Assembly (NCBI GenBank): GCA_963761975.1
Contig: CAVXIR010000002.1
Coordinates: forward strand, 930,001-994,000
Origin: JAMQPK01 sp963761975
Lineage (GTDB): Bacteria; Acidobacteriota; Vicinamibacteria; Vicinamibacterales; JAMQPK01
Direction of reading: 5' to 3'
DNA: 64,000 bases
This document shows, piece after piece, positions 1 through 11,644 of this stretch (the stretch's first letter is position 1; each line of letters opens with the position of its first letter). The position numbers and the translations under genes are program-made. Under the pieces are notes generated by a model, which did no database searches, had not been told where the DNA came from, and saw only the letters and a list, made by a program, of their open reading frames with translations.

Positions 1-2316
1 GAACGTCTGCGGATCGCCCGCGGTCACGCCGAAGAGCAGCCCCGAAGCGCCGCGTGCCAGCAGCCAAGAGGCGCCGGCGCCAATCACGAGACCAATCACT
101 GCCAGGCGAAGCGTCTGCCCGATGATGCCCGCCTGCACGTCGCGCGCCGATGCCCCGAGCGCCATGCGAATCCCGATCTCCTGTGTGCGCTGGGTGACGG
201 AGTACGAGATCAGCGCATAAATGCCGAGGGACGCCAGGATCAGCGCGAACACGGCAAAGCCCCCCAGCAGAAGCACCGTAAAGCGCCGTGGCGAAACCGA
301 CCGGTCCACGATCTGCTGGAGCGTGCGGAAGTCGTTACCGGCAAGGTTGGGCGCAATCGGGATGAGCGCGGCGCGCAGCGTCGCCGCCACTCGAGCGGGC
401 GGTAGAGTCGAGCGCACGACCAGGTACGAACCGGCCATGTCGTCACACTGACGCGCGGGAATGTACATCTCGTTGCCCGACGGCTGCTCCAACGACAGAT
501 GCCGCACGTCGCTCACGACGCCCACGACCCGGCGTTCCTTGGCGCACGGCCCGGCGATGTACTTGCCAATCGGATCCTCACCCGGCCAGAGCGTGTTCGC
601 GAGGGTCTTGTTGACCAGCATCACCGGTTCTGTGCCGGCCATGTCGCTTGCCGAGAAGTCGCGCCCGGCCAGAAACGGGATGCCCATGGCTGCGGGGTAG
701 CCTTCGCTGACCAGCCGCACGAACGCCAGCGGGTACTTGCCGCGCTCGTAGGTCACCCCCTTGGCCCCTGCGCCCCAGGTTCGATTGCGCCCGAAGGGCA
801 GTGTGTCGGTGATGGCCGCGTGCCCGATGCCCGGTGCCTGGCCGACACGCCGGATGACCTCGTCCATGTGCGCGAGGCGCTGAGCCTGCGTGAGGCGGCT
901 GTCGGGATCGACCCGGATCGTGGACGTGCGCGCCGGGTCGAAGCCCATCTCTACTTCCAGCACGGTGACAAGACTGCGGATCAAGAGGCCGGCGCCGACG
1001 ATCAGGACGCAGGCGAATGCGATCTCCGACACCACCAGCGCGTTGCGTACGAGGGCCCGTTTTTGGCCCTCGGTAGATCCGCGGCTCGCGTCCTTCAGCG
1101 CGCCCGTCATATCGGCCCCCGACGCCTGCAGCGCCGGCGCCAGGCCGAAGACGATGCCCGTAATTAGCGTGACACCGACGGTGAACACGAGTGCGGTCAC
1201 GTCAGTACGCACATCGCGCAGTAGCGGGATGCTGACCGCATCGAGCTGGGTCAGCAGTCGCGTGCTGGCGACTGCGAGCGCGAGACCGAGGACGGCGCCT
1301 CCGGACGAAAGGACGAGGCCTTCAGTCAGCATCTGAGCGAGCAGTCGCTTCCGACCGGCGCCGAGCGCCATTCGAATCGCGATTTCCTTCTGTCGTGCCG
1401 CCGTGCGTGCGAGCAGTAGGTTCGACAGGTTCGCGCAGACGATCAGCATGACCATCCCCACCGCGCCGGCGAGCACCAGGACGGAAGGCCGAATGCTGCC
1501 GCTGACGTGCTGGGACAACGGCTTGACGATGCCTTCGAATCCGTTGCGATCCGGATGCTCACGCCTCATCAGCTGCGCAAGCACGCGTACTTCGGCGTGC
1601 GCACGGGCAGCAGTCGCGCCGGGCTTCAGCCGGCCGATCATCGCCATCGTGTTGCCCCAGCGATTGGTCTCCGGGCTGAGCGGGAAGGGAAAGTAGAGAT
1701 CGAAGCGGCTACCCGGCGCAAAGATGGTCGCGAAGTCGAACGACGCCGGGAGCACGCCCACCACCGTGTGCGCCGTGTCGTTGATGACGAGCGACGTGCC
1801 GACGATCGCGGGATCGCGGTTGAACCGGCGCTCCCACAGAGCGTAGCCGAGCATCACGACCTTCGGGCCGTTCCATGCGCTCTCCTGGGCAGTGAACGCG
1901 CGGCCCAGCAGGGGCTTCACGCCGAGCACGTCGAAGAAATTCTCCGACACGGGGACGCCGCTCAGCCGCTCGGGCTCACCTCGGCCGCTCAGGAGATTGT
2001 CATCCACGCCGTAGAAGGCGAAGTAGCCGGCCACGGCGGACAGGGTCTGGGTTCTCTCTCGCAGGTCCAGCAAGTACCCCACCTGCGTCGTCTGGCCGGA
2101 GAGGTCGGGGAGGTCGCGATTGGCAATCCACACCAGCTCGGAAGGCTTCTCGAAGGGGAGTGGCCGCAGGAGCAGCGTGTTGACCACGCTGAAGACGGTG
2201 GCGCTGGCGCCAACACCAAGCCCGGCGATCAGGATGGCAAAGATGGCGAAGCCGGCGTTGCGGCGCATGCTTCGAAAGGCGTAACGGAGATCCTGGAGGA
2301 GGTGAGGGAAGACCAT
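1..2316 (-). CDS. ADOP-family ABC permease (C-terminus beyond window)
   Basis: Inner-membrane permease of the MacB/FtsX type, in the acidobacterial duplicated orphan permease class, which is usually encoded without its own ATPase. The frame is open from an ATG at 2316 to the window edge, about 772 codons. Seen: an early transmembrane helix (RRNAGFAIFAILIAGLGVG), a MacB-like periplasmic core, an FtsX signature (ANLSNLLLARTAARQKE), a second half starting near KRALVRNALVVSEIAFA, and a second FtsX signature (QEIGIRMALGASARDVQ) close to the edge. An in-frame TGA at 2431-2433 leaves ATG 2316 as the only good start. It therefore lacks the roughly 80-residue N-terminal module of the next permease. 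The exported substrate cannot be told from sequence. Confidence 0.9.
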   Translation of the reverse strand, partial: MVFPHLLQDLRYAFRSMRRNAGFAIFAILIAGLGVGASATVFSVVNTLLLRPLPFEKPSELVWIANRDLPDLSGQTTQVGYLLDLRERTQTLSAVAGYFAFYGVDDNLLSGRGEPERLSGVPVSENFFDVLGVKPLLGRAFTAQESAWNGPKVVMLGYALWERRFNRDPAIVGTSLVINDTAHTVVGVLPASFDFATIFAPGSRFDLYFPFPLSPETNRWGNTMAMIGRLKPGATAARAHAEVRVLAQLMRREHPDRNGFEGIVKPLSQHVSGSIRPSVLVLAGAVGMVMLIVCANLSNLLLARTAARQKEIAIRMALGAGRKRLLAQMLTEGLVLSSGGAVLGLALAVASTRLLTQLDAVSIPLLRDVRTDVTALVFTVGVTLITGIVFGLAPALQASGADMTGALKDASRGSTEGQKRALVRNALVVSEIAFACVLIVGAGLLIRSLVTVLEVEMGFDPARTSTIRVDPDSRLTQAQRLAHMDEVIRRVGQAPGIGHAAITDTLPFGRNRTWGAGAKGVTYERGKYPLAFVRLVSEGYPAAMGIPFLAGRDFSASDMAGTEPVMLVNKTLANTLWPGEDPIGKYIAGPCAKERRVVGVVSDVRHLSLEQPSGNEMYIPARQCDDMAGSYLVVRSTLPPARVAATLRAALIPIAPNLAGNDFRTLQQIVDRSVSPRRFTVLLLGGFAVFALILASLGIYALISYSVTQRTQEIGIRMALGASARDVQAGIIGQTLRLAVIGLVIGAGASWLLARGASGLLFGVTAGDPQTF

Positions 2317-2620
2317 AATAGGCTCTTTGACGAAAGCACCGTCCGGACCGTTGCCCGCTGTGACAGACTGTCCCGAGGGCCACTTACGACGCTTCGCGGC
2401 GACGCCGCTTCGGCGGGCAACCTTCGTGGGTCACGAGCGGAGGCTGGTGGGTGTCAGGGACGATTTTCGAACTTGGTTCGTCCAAAACGCTGCCTGAGAC
2501 GGTTCGATTCCACAGCGGCTCATCATCCCTTGGTCATCACGCCGCCGGCGGACAGCCCCGCGACACGAGCCGATCTACAAAGGCGCCGGACTTCATAAAC
2601 ACCAGGAAGTGGCCGCCGCT
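2317..2620. other. Intergenic gap between the two ADOP genes
   Basis: About 300 bases lie between the start of the partial permease and the stop of the upstream permease. I see no convincing gene, RNA or repeat. The downstream permease probably has its own promoter here, because the gap is too long for simple translational coupling. Confidence 0.5.
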
Positions 2621-5310
<2,690 letters not shown>

Positions 5311-5314
<4 letters not shown>

Positions 5315-5658
5315 AACACGTCCTCCGTAATGTTGAAGAAGCGTTCAACGATGCTGGCGGCACGCTGCCACTGCGCTTCTTCCTTGTGGAGCTGCTTGCG
5401 GCCTGCGCGTGTCAGTGTGTAGATCTTCACCCGTCGGCCGCTCTCGGACTTGCCCCATTTGGACGAAATCCATCCCATCTGCTCCAGCTTAAGCAGCGCG
5501 GGGTACAGAGTGCCCTGATTGAGCGCCAGCTGATCCCCGCTGATCTGTTCGATGCGCCTGGCAATCCGATACCCATGCAGCGGACCCAACGCCTCCAGGG
5601 TCTTGATGACCATCAGGCCGAGAGTGCCGTAGAGGACGTCGCTCTTGTCGGGCGTCAT
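5311..5658 (-). CDS. PadR-family transcriptional repressor
   Basis: A 115-residue winged-helix regulator. The PadR fold covers residues 8-85: LGLMVIKTLEALGPLHGYRI, then IEQISGDQLALNQGTLYPAL, then a wing (SESGRRVKIYTLTRAGRKQL). The C-terminal helix is short, as in the small PadR subfamily that accompanies ADOP permeases. It overlaps the permease start by 4 bases (ATGA), so it very probably represses its own operon and is relieved by a ligand the pump handles; that role is inferred from family and context. The start at 5658 lies directly after a promoter-like sequence, so the message may be leaderless. Confidence 0.95.
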
Positions 5659-5666
5659 ATGTTGGG

Positions 5667-5695
5667 AAGCTACACCTCGACATGTTGGTTGTCAA
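5667..5695 (-). promoter_or_regulatory. Sigma70-like promoter of padR-ADOP operon
   Basis: On the minus strand TTGACA (5690-5695) is followed after exactly 17 bases by TAGCTT (5667-5672). The padR ATG begins only 8 bases after the -10 box, so transcription would start at or next to the start codon. CCAACAT occurs twice in this short stretch and could be part of a PadR operator. Confidence 0.6.
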
Positions 5696-5810
5696 CCTAT
5701 TGTTCGCATCCCACAAACGAACGGTGGGCTTCTTGTTTGGGACGCGTTTGGCCGCGATAGCCGTTGATGTCCCCCGTGCGGAGCGGCACATAGATTGCCT
5801 TGCTCTTCTC

Positions 5811-6425
5811 GTGGTGAAGCGGCTATTCATCGTGTCCAACCTTCTTGCACTTCTGACGTGCAGACCGAGCAACAACGCATACGCGCAACACGGAGGTGGA
5901 CCGCTCACAGAAGCAACTGCTACACGAACCTTTGCGGCATTGCAGCGGTACTCGCCAGACGACTCTCCGCACATTCAGCAGCTTGCCGTACCGGAAAACA
6001 TCTCCGCCGGTCCGAAATATCGTTCGTTCCTCGCGATGATGCTCGCCCGTTCGCCGTCGTTTCGGCGGCAGTGCTCGCGGATTGCCAGTGAAGACTCGCT
6101 CACGATCCATGTGCGCCATGTGCGCATGATGAGGGTCCCCTTGACCGGTGGCGTGCGCGGCATCACGTCTATTTCGAGATACTCAGCAGGACGCATTGTG
6201 GCGCACGTCACCGTCCCCTACGGCGACGTCGAAATGATTGCGCATGAGCTCGAACACATCATTGAGCAGCTGGATGAGGTCGATCTCGCACAGAAGGCCC
6301 GCCGATCTCGCAGCGGAGTGCGCGCAACCGACGGTGGCCGTTCGGTGTTCGAAACAACGCGCGCGCGGCACGTCGGCCTACGGGTCGTGCAGGAGGCTCG
6401 AGGAAACGTGATTCCTGGGAAGTAG
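5811..6425 (+). CDS. Secreted protein with HExxH metallopeptidase-like motif
   Basis: About 204 residues from the GTG at 5811; an ATG at 5682 is possible but would place a poor extension before the signal peptide. The N-terminus reads VKRLFIVSNLLALLTCRP and then a polar AYAQ boundary, consistent with export. Near the middle of the C-terminal half is DVEMIAHELEHIIEQ, a classic HExxH zinc-binding helix. I cannot identify a third zinc ligand, so catalysis is inference. It ends 2 bases before the PD40 gene and is probably co-transcribed with it. The protein family is not one I recognise; a secreted metallopeptidase or an inactive relative are both possible. Confidence 0.6.
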   Translation: MVKRLFIVSNLLALLTCRPSNNAYAQHGGGPLTEATATRTFAALQRYSPDDSPHIQQLAVPENISAGPKYRSFLAMMLARSPSFRRQCSRIASEDSLTIHVRHVRMMRVPLTGGVRGITSISRYSAGRIVAHVTVPYGDVEMIAHELEHIIEQLDEVDLAQKARRSRSGVRATDGGRSVFETTRARHVGLRVVQEARGNVIPGK

Positions 6426-6427
6426 AC

Positions 6428-7768
6428 ATGAGGAATCGACTCGCCGGAGCTCTCGTGCTTTGTGCCGTTCTGGATGCGTCTCGAGAATTGGAGCCAACAG
6501 CGGCAATGACGATTCCGCAGCAGGATGCACGACACCCGTTTACGAAACGCCGGTCAATCAATGTCACCCCTGACGGGCGATATGTGGCCTTCACATCGTA
6601 CGCGCGTCTTGTGAACGCCGACACAAATGACGGACGCGACATTTACGTGCTGGACCGGGCGACAGGAGCCGTCACTTTGGAGAGCATGATGGCCGGTCTG
6701 ATCGCTCCTATGGATAGCGATCACCCCGATTTGAGCGATGACGGTCGCTTTCTTGTCTATGAGGCTCATCTGATTACCGAAACGGCAGAATCATTGAATG
6801 TCGTGCTGCGGGATCGCCAAAAGGGCGATGCACGGATCCTTAGCGTCGGTTTGGCGGGAGCTCGCGCCGACGGCCCGAGTCGCTCGCCTTCAATCAGCGG
6901 CGACGGACAGGTTGTCGCCTTTTCGTCAGCGGCAACAAATCTCTCAGCAGACGCCGACATCAATGGGAGTGCGACAGACATCTACATCGCGGTGGTGGCG
7001 TCAAGAATGATCGAGCGCATCGGCTCATCGCGTTCCATCGACCACGGGTCAAGCGTTAGTCCCGTCGTCGACGCGACCGGACGTTTTATTGCGTTCGCGT
7101 CCTCTGCTGAGTTCGATCCAGCACGTGTTGCTGCGGGAGGTCGCCAGGCACATCTCGACGTGTACGTGTACGACCGGAGCATTCGAACGACGAAACGTGT
7201 GAGCGCGGGCCGCCAGGGCAGAAGGACGAACGCCGCAAGTTGGGCACCGGCGATTAGCGCCGACGGCAGGTATATCGCGTTTGCCTCGGCCGCCTCGAAT
7301 CTCGTTGCCGATGATGGGAATCAGGCGCCGGACGTTTTTGTGGTTGATTGGCGAAGGGAATCAATAGAACTGATCAGCCGCAGCAGAATCGGCGACCCCG
7401 GCGACGATGGAAGTGACGGTCCGTCGATCTCGTCCGACGGCCGTTATGTGGCGTTCCACTCGGAAGCATCAAACCTGGTGGACGGACGTCGTGGCGCCTA
7501 CGGGATGCAGGACGTCAACTTACTCCCTGATGTGTTTTTGTTCGATCGGCACACGCGGTCGATGACGCACATCAGCCGAGACGCGGCAGGCTTGTGGATG
7601 GAGCCGAGTGTCGAGCCGTCGCTTGACGCCGCAGGGCGAGTTGTCGCGTTCTCGTCGCGGCACCCGATCAATGTCGGCGATCGTCGCAATGACTTCGATT
7701 TATTCATCGTGGCCTCGTCGCCGCCGCAAAGAACTCGCGTTGGCATACCCGACATGCGCGCAGAGTGA
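6428..7768 (+). CDS. PD40/TolB-like beta-propeller protein
   Basis: A 446-residue protein with an N-terminal hydrophobic export signal (RLAGALVLCAVLDA) and at least six propeller blades. Each blade carries the PD40 signature, e.g. INVTPDGRYVAFTS, SISGDGQVVAFSSAATNL, ISADGRYIAFASAASNL, SISSDGRYVAFHSEASNL and LDAAGRVVAFSSRHP, alternating with (D)(I/V)YVYDR-type strands. The fold is that of TolB-like propellers, usually protein- or ligand-binding surfaces in the periplasm. It starts 2 bases after the HExxH gene, so the two may form one unit in which the propeller presents partners to the putative peptidase; that role is inference. Confidence 0.85.
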   Translation: MRNRLAGALVLCAVLDASRELEPTAAMTIPQQDARHPFTKRRSINVTPDGRYVAFTSYARLVNADTNDGRDIYVLDRATGAVTLESMMAGLIAPMDSDHPDLSDDGRFLVYEAHLITETAESLNVVLRDRQKGDARILSVGLAGARADGPSRSPSISGDGQVVAFSSAATNLSADADINGSATDIYIAVVASRMIERIGSSRSIDHGSSVSPVVDATGRFIAFASSAEFDPARVAAGGRQAHLDVYVYDRSIRTTKRVSAGRQGRRTNAASWAPAISADGRYIAFASAASNLVADDGNQAPDVFVVDWRRESIELISRSRIGDPGDDGSDGPSISSDGRYVAFHSEASNLVDGRRGAYGMQDVNLLPDVFLFDRHTRSMTHISRDAAGLWMEPSVEPSLDAAGRVVAFSSRHPINVGDRRNDFDLFIVASSPPQRTRVGIPDMRAE

Positions 7769-7990
7769 CCGCACGCTCGATCCGGCGGAGTTGCATCGGG
7801 CGCTCAACGATTTGCAAGTCGCGTTGAATGAGTGCTGGTCTTATCGTCACGCGAACGGCGCCGATTTCGACGCGGCCATCTCGAGGCTAGACGAAGCGCT
7901 TGCCGACTCCCTTCATACCGGTGCCGGAAACGCACGACTTGGGCCATCAATCAATTACGCAATTCGCACTGCTTTGCGACTGACAGCGCA
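7737..7990 (+). pseudogene. Relic resembling S41 peptidase N-terminal segment
   Basis: A frame different from the propeller gene encodes LDPAELHRALNDLQVALNE followed by CWSYRHANGADFDAAISRL, which resembles the helical N-terminal region of S41 (C-terminal processing) peptidases. No catalytic domain follows; the similarity fades into a repeat cluster near 8036. The likeness is judged by eye and not verified by search. Confidence 0.3.
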
Positions 7991-8035
7991 GTCTCTGCGG
8001 TGTGACCTCGGGATTCGAGTTGCAGAAATGCGGTT

Positions 8036-8161
8036 CGCCTTCGCGGCTGCGCCGCTTCGGCGAGACAGACTTCGCGTGACGGGGACTCGCTTCGGTGGCG
8101 ATGGCTCGCGCGACCGGACTCGCCTGCCTAGACGAAGTTCGCGCGAAGCGCGAGCGAAGTC
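8036..8161. repeat. GC-rich palindromic repeat cluster (TTCGCGC/GCGCGAA type)
   Basis: Several short inverted motifs of the form CTTCGCGGCTGCGCCGCTTCGG and TTCGCGCGAAGCGCGAGCGAAG follow one another. The same vocabulary occurs at 23160-23317, next to tRNA-Ala, and at 38937-39030. These behave like REP-type extragenic palindromes. Here the cluster directly precedes a probable tRNA 3' end. Confidence 0.5.
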
Positions 8162-8184
8162 TGGCTGGGGGATGGGGATTCGAA
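8162..8184 (-). other. Probable 3' tRNA relic (T-loop to CCA)
   Basis: Read on the minus strand the stretch is TTCGAAT, then CCCCA, then TCCCCCA, G and CCA: a T-loop, a 3' T-stem strand, a 7-base acceptor strand, a discriminator base and an encoded CCA in the correct spacing. The 5' part of the T-stem does not pair, and no anticodon arm or 5' half is present, so this is not a working tRNA. Acceptor TCCCCCA with discriminator G would fit a tRNA-Gln type. It sits at the junction of a repeat cluster and a peptidase relic, which suggests an old integration or recombination point. Confidence 0.4.
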
Positions 8185-8192
8185 CTCGTCTG

Positions 8193-8402
8193 AAGTGGGC
8201 GACCGCAAACTGTTCAGGAGACCGCTGCACAATTTGATCTCCAACAACCGGCGGTTCGATCAAAACGACGCGATCGTCAGGCGAGCCAAAGGCGCGGATA
8301 CCGTCCGCGCCCGTCATCGGCTGTGCCGCGAGCATCGCGTTCACCACGGTTTTCTCGGTCGCGTCAGTCGTCGCTTGAAAGAGTGGATCGATCTGTCCGA
8401 AC
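8193..8402 (-). pseudogene. Relic of P1-family (DmpA-like) peptidase C-terminus
   Basis: Immediately after the stop of the reductase gene, the same frame encodes DPLFQATTDATEKTVVNAM followed by LAAQPMTGADGIRAFGSPDD. This resembles the conserved C-terminal part of P1/DmpA aminopeptidases, where an (E)TMTGRDG-like motif is typical. There is no start codon or N-terminal domain, so this is a fragment. The downstream end runs into the tRNA relic. Confidence 0.4.
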
Positions 8403-8410
8403 AGTTGCCT

Positions 8411-9337
8411 TTACCCGAGACGCGAGCTCAATCGCCGATAGAGTTCCACTGACGCGTCGATCTCCGACTTTCGAATGGAAACGCTCTCGACGTTGATGCC
8501 GATTGGCAACTGCTTCTCGCGCGCGTAGTCCTGCACGTCGGTGAATACGCTCTCGCACAAGTCGATAGAGCGCTCCAGCGTGTCGGCAGAATGGCGCAGC
8601 TCGTTCTCTAGCCATCGCGGGAACGAGATGCCGAGCCACTTCATGAACTCGAGCGTGCGCACCGAGCCGCACGGCGAGAACGTGAGCACGACAGGGGCGG
8701 GCGAGCGGCCGCACGCCTGCAATGACAGTGCGTAGTCGGAGAGCAATGACCTTGTGGAAGCGGCATCGTACACCGATTGCGTGATGAAGAAGCGGCAGCC
8801 GCTGTCCTGCTTGGCGATCATCCGCTCGTGCTCATCCTCTTTCGCGACGTGCCTCTCCGCTATGGCGATTCCGCCGAGGAACAGGTTGGGAGCAGCGCGC
8901 GCGAGCGCATACGCCTCGGCTAGTGGCAACCCCGGGCTGCCCGACCGACCACGTGGTGCGCCGACGAAGACGCTGAGGCGCCGGCCAGCCGCTTCCCGCA
9001 CCGTGTCGATCCAACTCGAGAACACTTCGCGGGGATGCGCGCCCACGCACCGGTACACTATCTTCGGGATCGCGAGCTCGGCAAGCGCGTCGTACGCGTA
9101 AACCTCAGGGTCGACGGTGGGTAAGAATGGGAACGGGCGTGCTTGGCCACTGTGTCCCGGCTCGTCCTGGATGTCGTAGACGACCAAGCCTTCAGGCGCG
9201 AGCATGCGAAGTCGGGCTACCTGTTGAGCCGCGATTTCACGCAGCCGCTCGGGGTCAGACGCTAGCTTCGGCGGCGCGATTCCGTAGAGACGGATCCCGG
9301 TGAGTCCACGGTCCAATTTTTCGAAAAGCGCATTCAA
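8411..9337 (-). CDS. Methylenetetrahydrofolate reductase-like protein
   Basis: A 308-residue TIM-barrel protein resembling methylenetetrahydrofolate reductases (FAD-linked one-carbon enzymes), but closer to the short uncharacterised relatives than to MetF. Seen: EGLVVYDIQDEPGHSGQARP in an early strand-loop, VYRCVGAHPREVF, LFLGGIAIAERHVAKEDEHE, and CRFFITQSVYDAASTRSLL, which matches the usual (A)DFFITQ strand of the family. The start appears to be TTG at 9337, because an upstream in-frame stop leaves no ATG or GTG. It may act on folate or on another flavin substrate; neighbours give no pathway clue. A P1-peptidase relic follows its stop directly. Confidence 0.7.
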   Translation of the reverse strand: MNALFEKLDRGLTGIRLYGIAPPKLASDPERLREIAAQQVARLRMLAPEGLVVYDIQDEPGHSGQARPFPFLPTVDPEVYAYDALAELAIPKIVYRCVGAHPREVFSSWIDTVREAAGRRLSVFVGAPRGRSGSPGLPLAEAYALARAAPNLFLGGIAIAERHVAKEDEHERMIAKQDSGCRFFITQSVYDAASTRSLLSDYALSLQACGRSPAPVVLTFSPCGSVRTLEFMKWLGISFPRWLENELRHSADTLERSIDLCESVFTDVQDYAREKQLPIGINVESVSIRKSEIDASVELYRRLSSRLG

Positions 9338-9978
9338 CGGGACGCCTGTAGCATTGAGATTGTAAGGAGTCGTGCTCGAGCGATTGACATCAGTGGATTT
9401 TTCGGGGCGTGGACAACGTAGTTTGAACGATCGCCCCGATCAATTTGTCCCAAACTAGTAGTAGGCCGACCGTCAAATCTCGGCTGATCTCACAAGGCTC
9501 GCAGCATAATGCCAAAGCGGCTTCACAGGAAATGTCGCCCAAATTCTTCGTCGTAGGGGACTTGTTCAACTTGACGTCCTCCGACCATGGCCGATTGACC
9601 AATCTGCATAACACCTCCCACGGCGCAGCGCGTATCGCGCTTGGGTGAATAGGACCTGCCTTGTCGCCGCGAGTGGCGAGTTATGCGGCCCAGCGTCGGC
9701 GGTGGGCTGAAGCTCTTGCCGCGCTCACGCGAAATCCGTATAGCAGCCACACGACGGGACTGCGAGCGGGATCGAAAGCGGTCGCGCGTCCTCGACGAGC
9801 CACAATCCTACTTCGCTCAAGAGCTTGCGACCTCTAGGCCCACTGCGCGCATCGGCGACAGTGTAGTACGTGGGACTGATCGTGTCGATCCTAAGTCAAC
9901 GTTTCACCATTGGCAGCTAGGCGAGCCCCGTCTCGGCCAACGCGGCGTCGCCCTCGACCACCGGAAGCGTCGCGCTTC
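9338..9978. other. Gene-poor gap, nothing identified
   Basis: About 640 bases lie between the reductase start and the stop of the DUF1835 gene. Short open frames exist on both strands but none shows recognisable domains, a ribosome binding site or consistent codon bias. I see no RNA gene and no clear repeat. Confidence 0.4.
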
Positions 9979-11256
9979 TCACGCCATCGTAACGTCCTGT
10001 CGCGCCTCGTCCCAGCGCCAGTTCGGCGTTGACGGATCGATCCGCACGCCGCCGAGGCACCGGAGGGGAGGTTGCAGGGAGAGCCAGTCGGTCACGCCCT
10101 GGAGTACCTCACGGCCGGTCTGGGTAATGGCGAGGCGATCGCTGAAGGGACGTTCCGGATCGAGCACCGACCGTTCGTAGACGGCCGGGTGGGCACGTCC
10201 CATTTGGTTGAGGATGTGCAGAAACATCGTGTCGCCGAGAAACGGCATCGGCTCCAGTTCACCCTGGGAGACCCGCCACAGCTCGCCAACGCTGGCAGGC
10301 TCCCTGGCTAGTATCTGTAAGAGCAAGGATTGCGTCAGGCTGAGGCCGTTCACCGACGACGGCAGCTCCTGCAGGTGGCGATGCACGGCCGGTCCGAGAT
10401 GCGGCAGCGCCGGCGTTCGCGTGCGAGCGATGGCCGCGAGCGCGCGCGGATCCGCCGATGTCAACGCGGCCCACGCTGCGGCGCCGACTGACAGCCGTTC
10501 AGCATCGATGACTTCGCGCCGATTCCAGAGCAGCCACATCGCTTCGGGCGGGAGCTGGCCGAGTCCGATGAAACGCCGTGAGCCGGGAAAGTGGTTTACT
10601 GAGATCAGCTCGAGGACACGCGGCGGCCGCGTTCGCGCGTAATGTGCGAGGCAGCGGATGAGCGAAAGTTGGTCGTGGCTGTCATGCTCGGTCCAGATGA
10701 CTACGCGCGCATAACTCTTGGCGGATGCCGTGAGTCGGCGGTCTGCGTCCGTGAGCTCCGCGAGAAATGCGTCGTAATCCACATCGTGGACGGTACCGGT
10801 ATCGGCGTGAAAGCGTGCGCGCTCCGCAAGCCAGTCTGGTGCGTCCGTCACGGGCCCGACGGGGAACGAGTCCCACACGGCGAGGACGTTACCGCTGAAC
10901 CTCGCCGCCTCGAGCTCTCCTTTAATGTCCGATCCGCAGCGAACGTGCAGCGTCGGCATGTCGGCGTCAACGGCGGGGCCAGGCTGCGTGATCGCCTCAC
11001 GCGCAGCGGCCTGCGCCATCACATGGGTTCGGAGGTCACGCCACGTCCTAAACCCGAGCTCACGGGCGATCGCGAACTGTGCATCGGCGAGCTTGATCGT
11101 CACGGCATCTGGCACCGGGAGAGCGACAGCGTCGGCGAGACGCCGGCGCGCCGCCGCATCGCCCGCGCGGACCGCGCGGAGCAGATCCTTCGCGCGCTTA
11201 CGTTGCTGTTCTAAATTGAGCCGGAAGGCGGCGTACGGATCGGACGTGCCGGGCAT
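9979..11256 (-). CDS. DUF1835 domain-containing protein with helical N-terminal head
   Basis: A 425-residue cytoplasmic protein. Residues 1-95 are a charged helical head (QQRKRAKDLLRAVRAGDAAA, then LADAQFAIARELGFRTWRDL), a module often found before ankyrin or other domains in this phylum. From about 103 the DUF1835 domain starts with LHVRCGSDIKGELEAARFSG and continues with VLAVWDSFPVGPVTD. The C-terminal half (RFIGLGQLPPEAMWLLWNRR, then a helical domain to the end) matches the companion DUF3658-like region. Function is unknown; in other bacteria DUF1835 proteins are soluble and single-copy. It has no obvious operon partners. Confidence 0.75.
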   Translation of the reverse strand: MPGTSDPYAAFRLNLEQQRKRAKDLLRAVRAGDAAARRRLADAVALPVPDAVTIKLADAQFAIARELGFRTWRDLRTHVMAQAAAREAITQPGPAVDADMPTLHVRCGSDIKGELEAARFSGNVLAVWDSFPVGPVTDAPDWLAERARFHADTGTVHDVDYDAFLAELTDADRRLTASAKSYARVVIWTEHDSHDQLSLIRCLAHYARTRPPRVLELISVNHFPGSRRFIGLGQLPPEAMWLLWNRREVIDAERLSVGAAAWAALTSADPRALAAIARTRTPALPHLGPAVHRHLQELPSSVNGLSLTQSLLLQILAREPASVGELWRVSQGELEPMPFLGDTMFLHILNQMGRAHPAVYERSVLDPERPFSDRLAITQTGREVLQGVTDWLSLQPPLRCLGGVRIDPSTPNWRWDEARQDVTMA

Positions 11257-11644
11257 GCGGATCCCCTTTCGCGTGCCTGCGTCCGCACCAGGCTGAAAGA
11301 GGACGATGGATCGCGATGTGCGAATCGATCGTGGTCGTGGGCGCAGCCCTTTCCGCGGACGTGGATGCTCCGACCGAGCGCGTTCATTCTGCGCCGGGAG
11401 CGCGTCGCGGTCAATCGCCTAAGCAACCGACGAGCGAACATGCTGGCCGTGAGACACAGAGGAGGTTCGCGTCGGGAGCCACGGAGACTCGACCGTTTCG
11501 CCGTGTCTCCGACTCACCGCGCGGCGAATTCTCCGCGTGCTCGAGGCCGTGCAGAGTTTCACCACGGCCTCCTGCTCAGCCCTTTCCGACCAACGGTCAT
11601 GCCGGGACCGACGCGAAACCGTGCTGGGATGCCCCGTCTCGCAA
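11257..11644. other. Gap with no identified feature
   Basis: About 390 bases between the DUF1835 start and an ADOP pseudogene. All open frames here look like chance frames in GC-rich DNA, rich in Arg, Ser and Pro. I find no repeat, RNA or clear promoter. Confidence 0.4.

Noticed and set aside
1507..2598. Long plus-strand open frame over the first ADOP gene
   Set aside because: The minus strand codes for a clear FtsX-type permease; the plus frame has no recognisable domain and unlikely composition.
9683..10180. Plus-strand open frame of 165 codons near the DUF1835 gene
   Set aside because: No start with ribosome site, Arg/Ser-rich composition, and it overlaps the better supported minus-strand gene.
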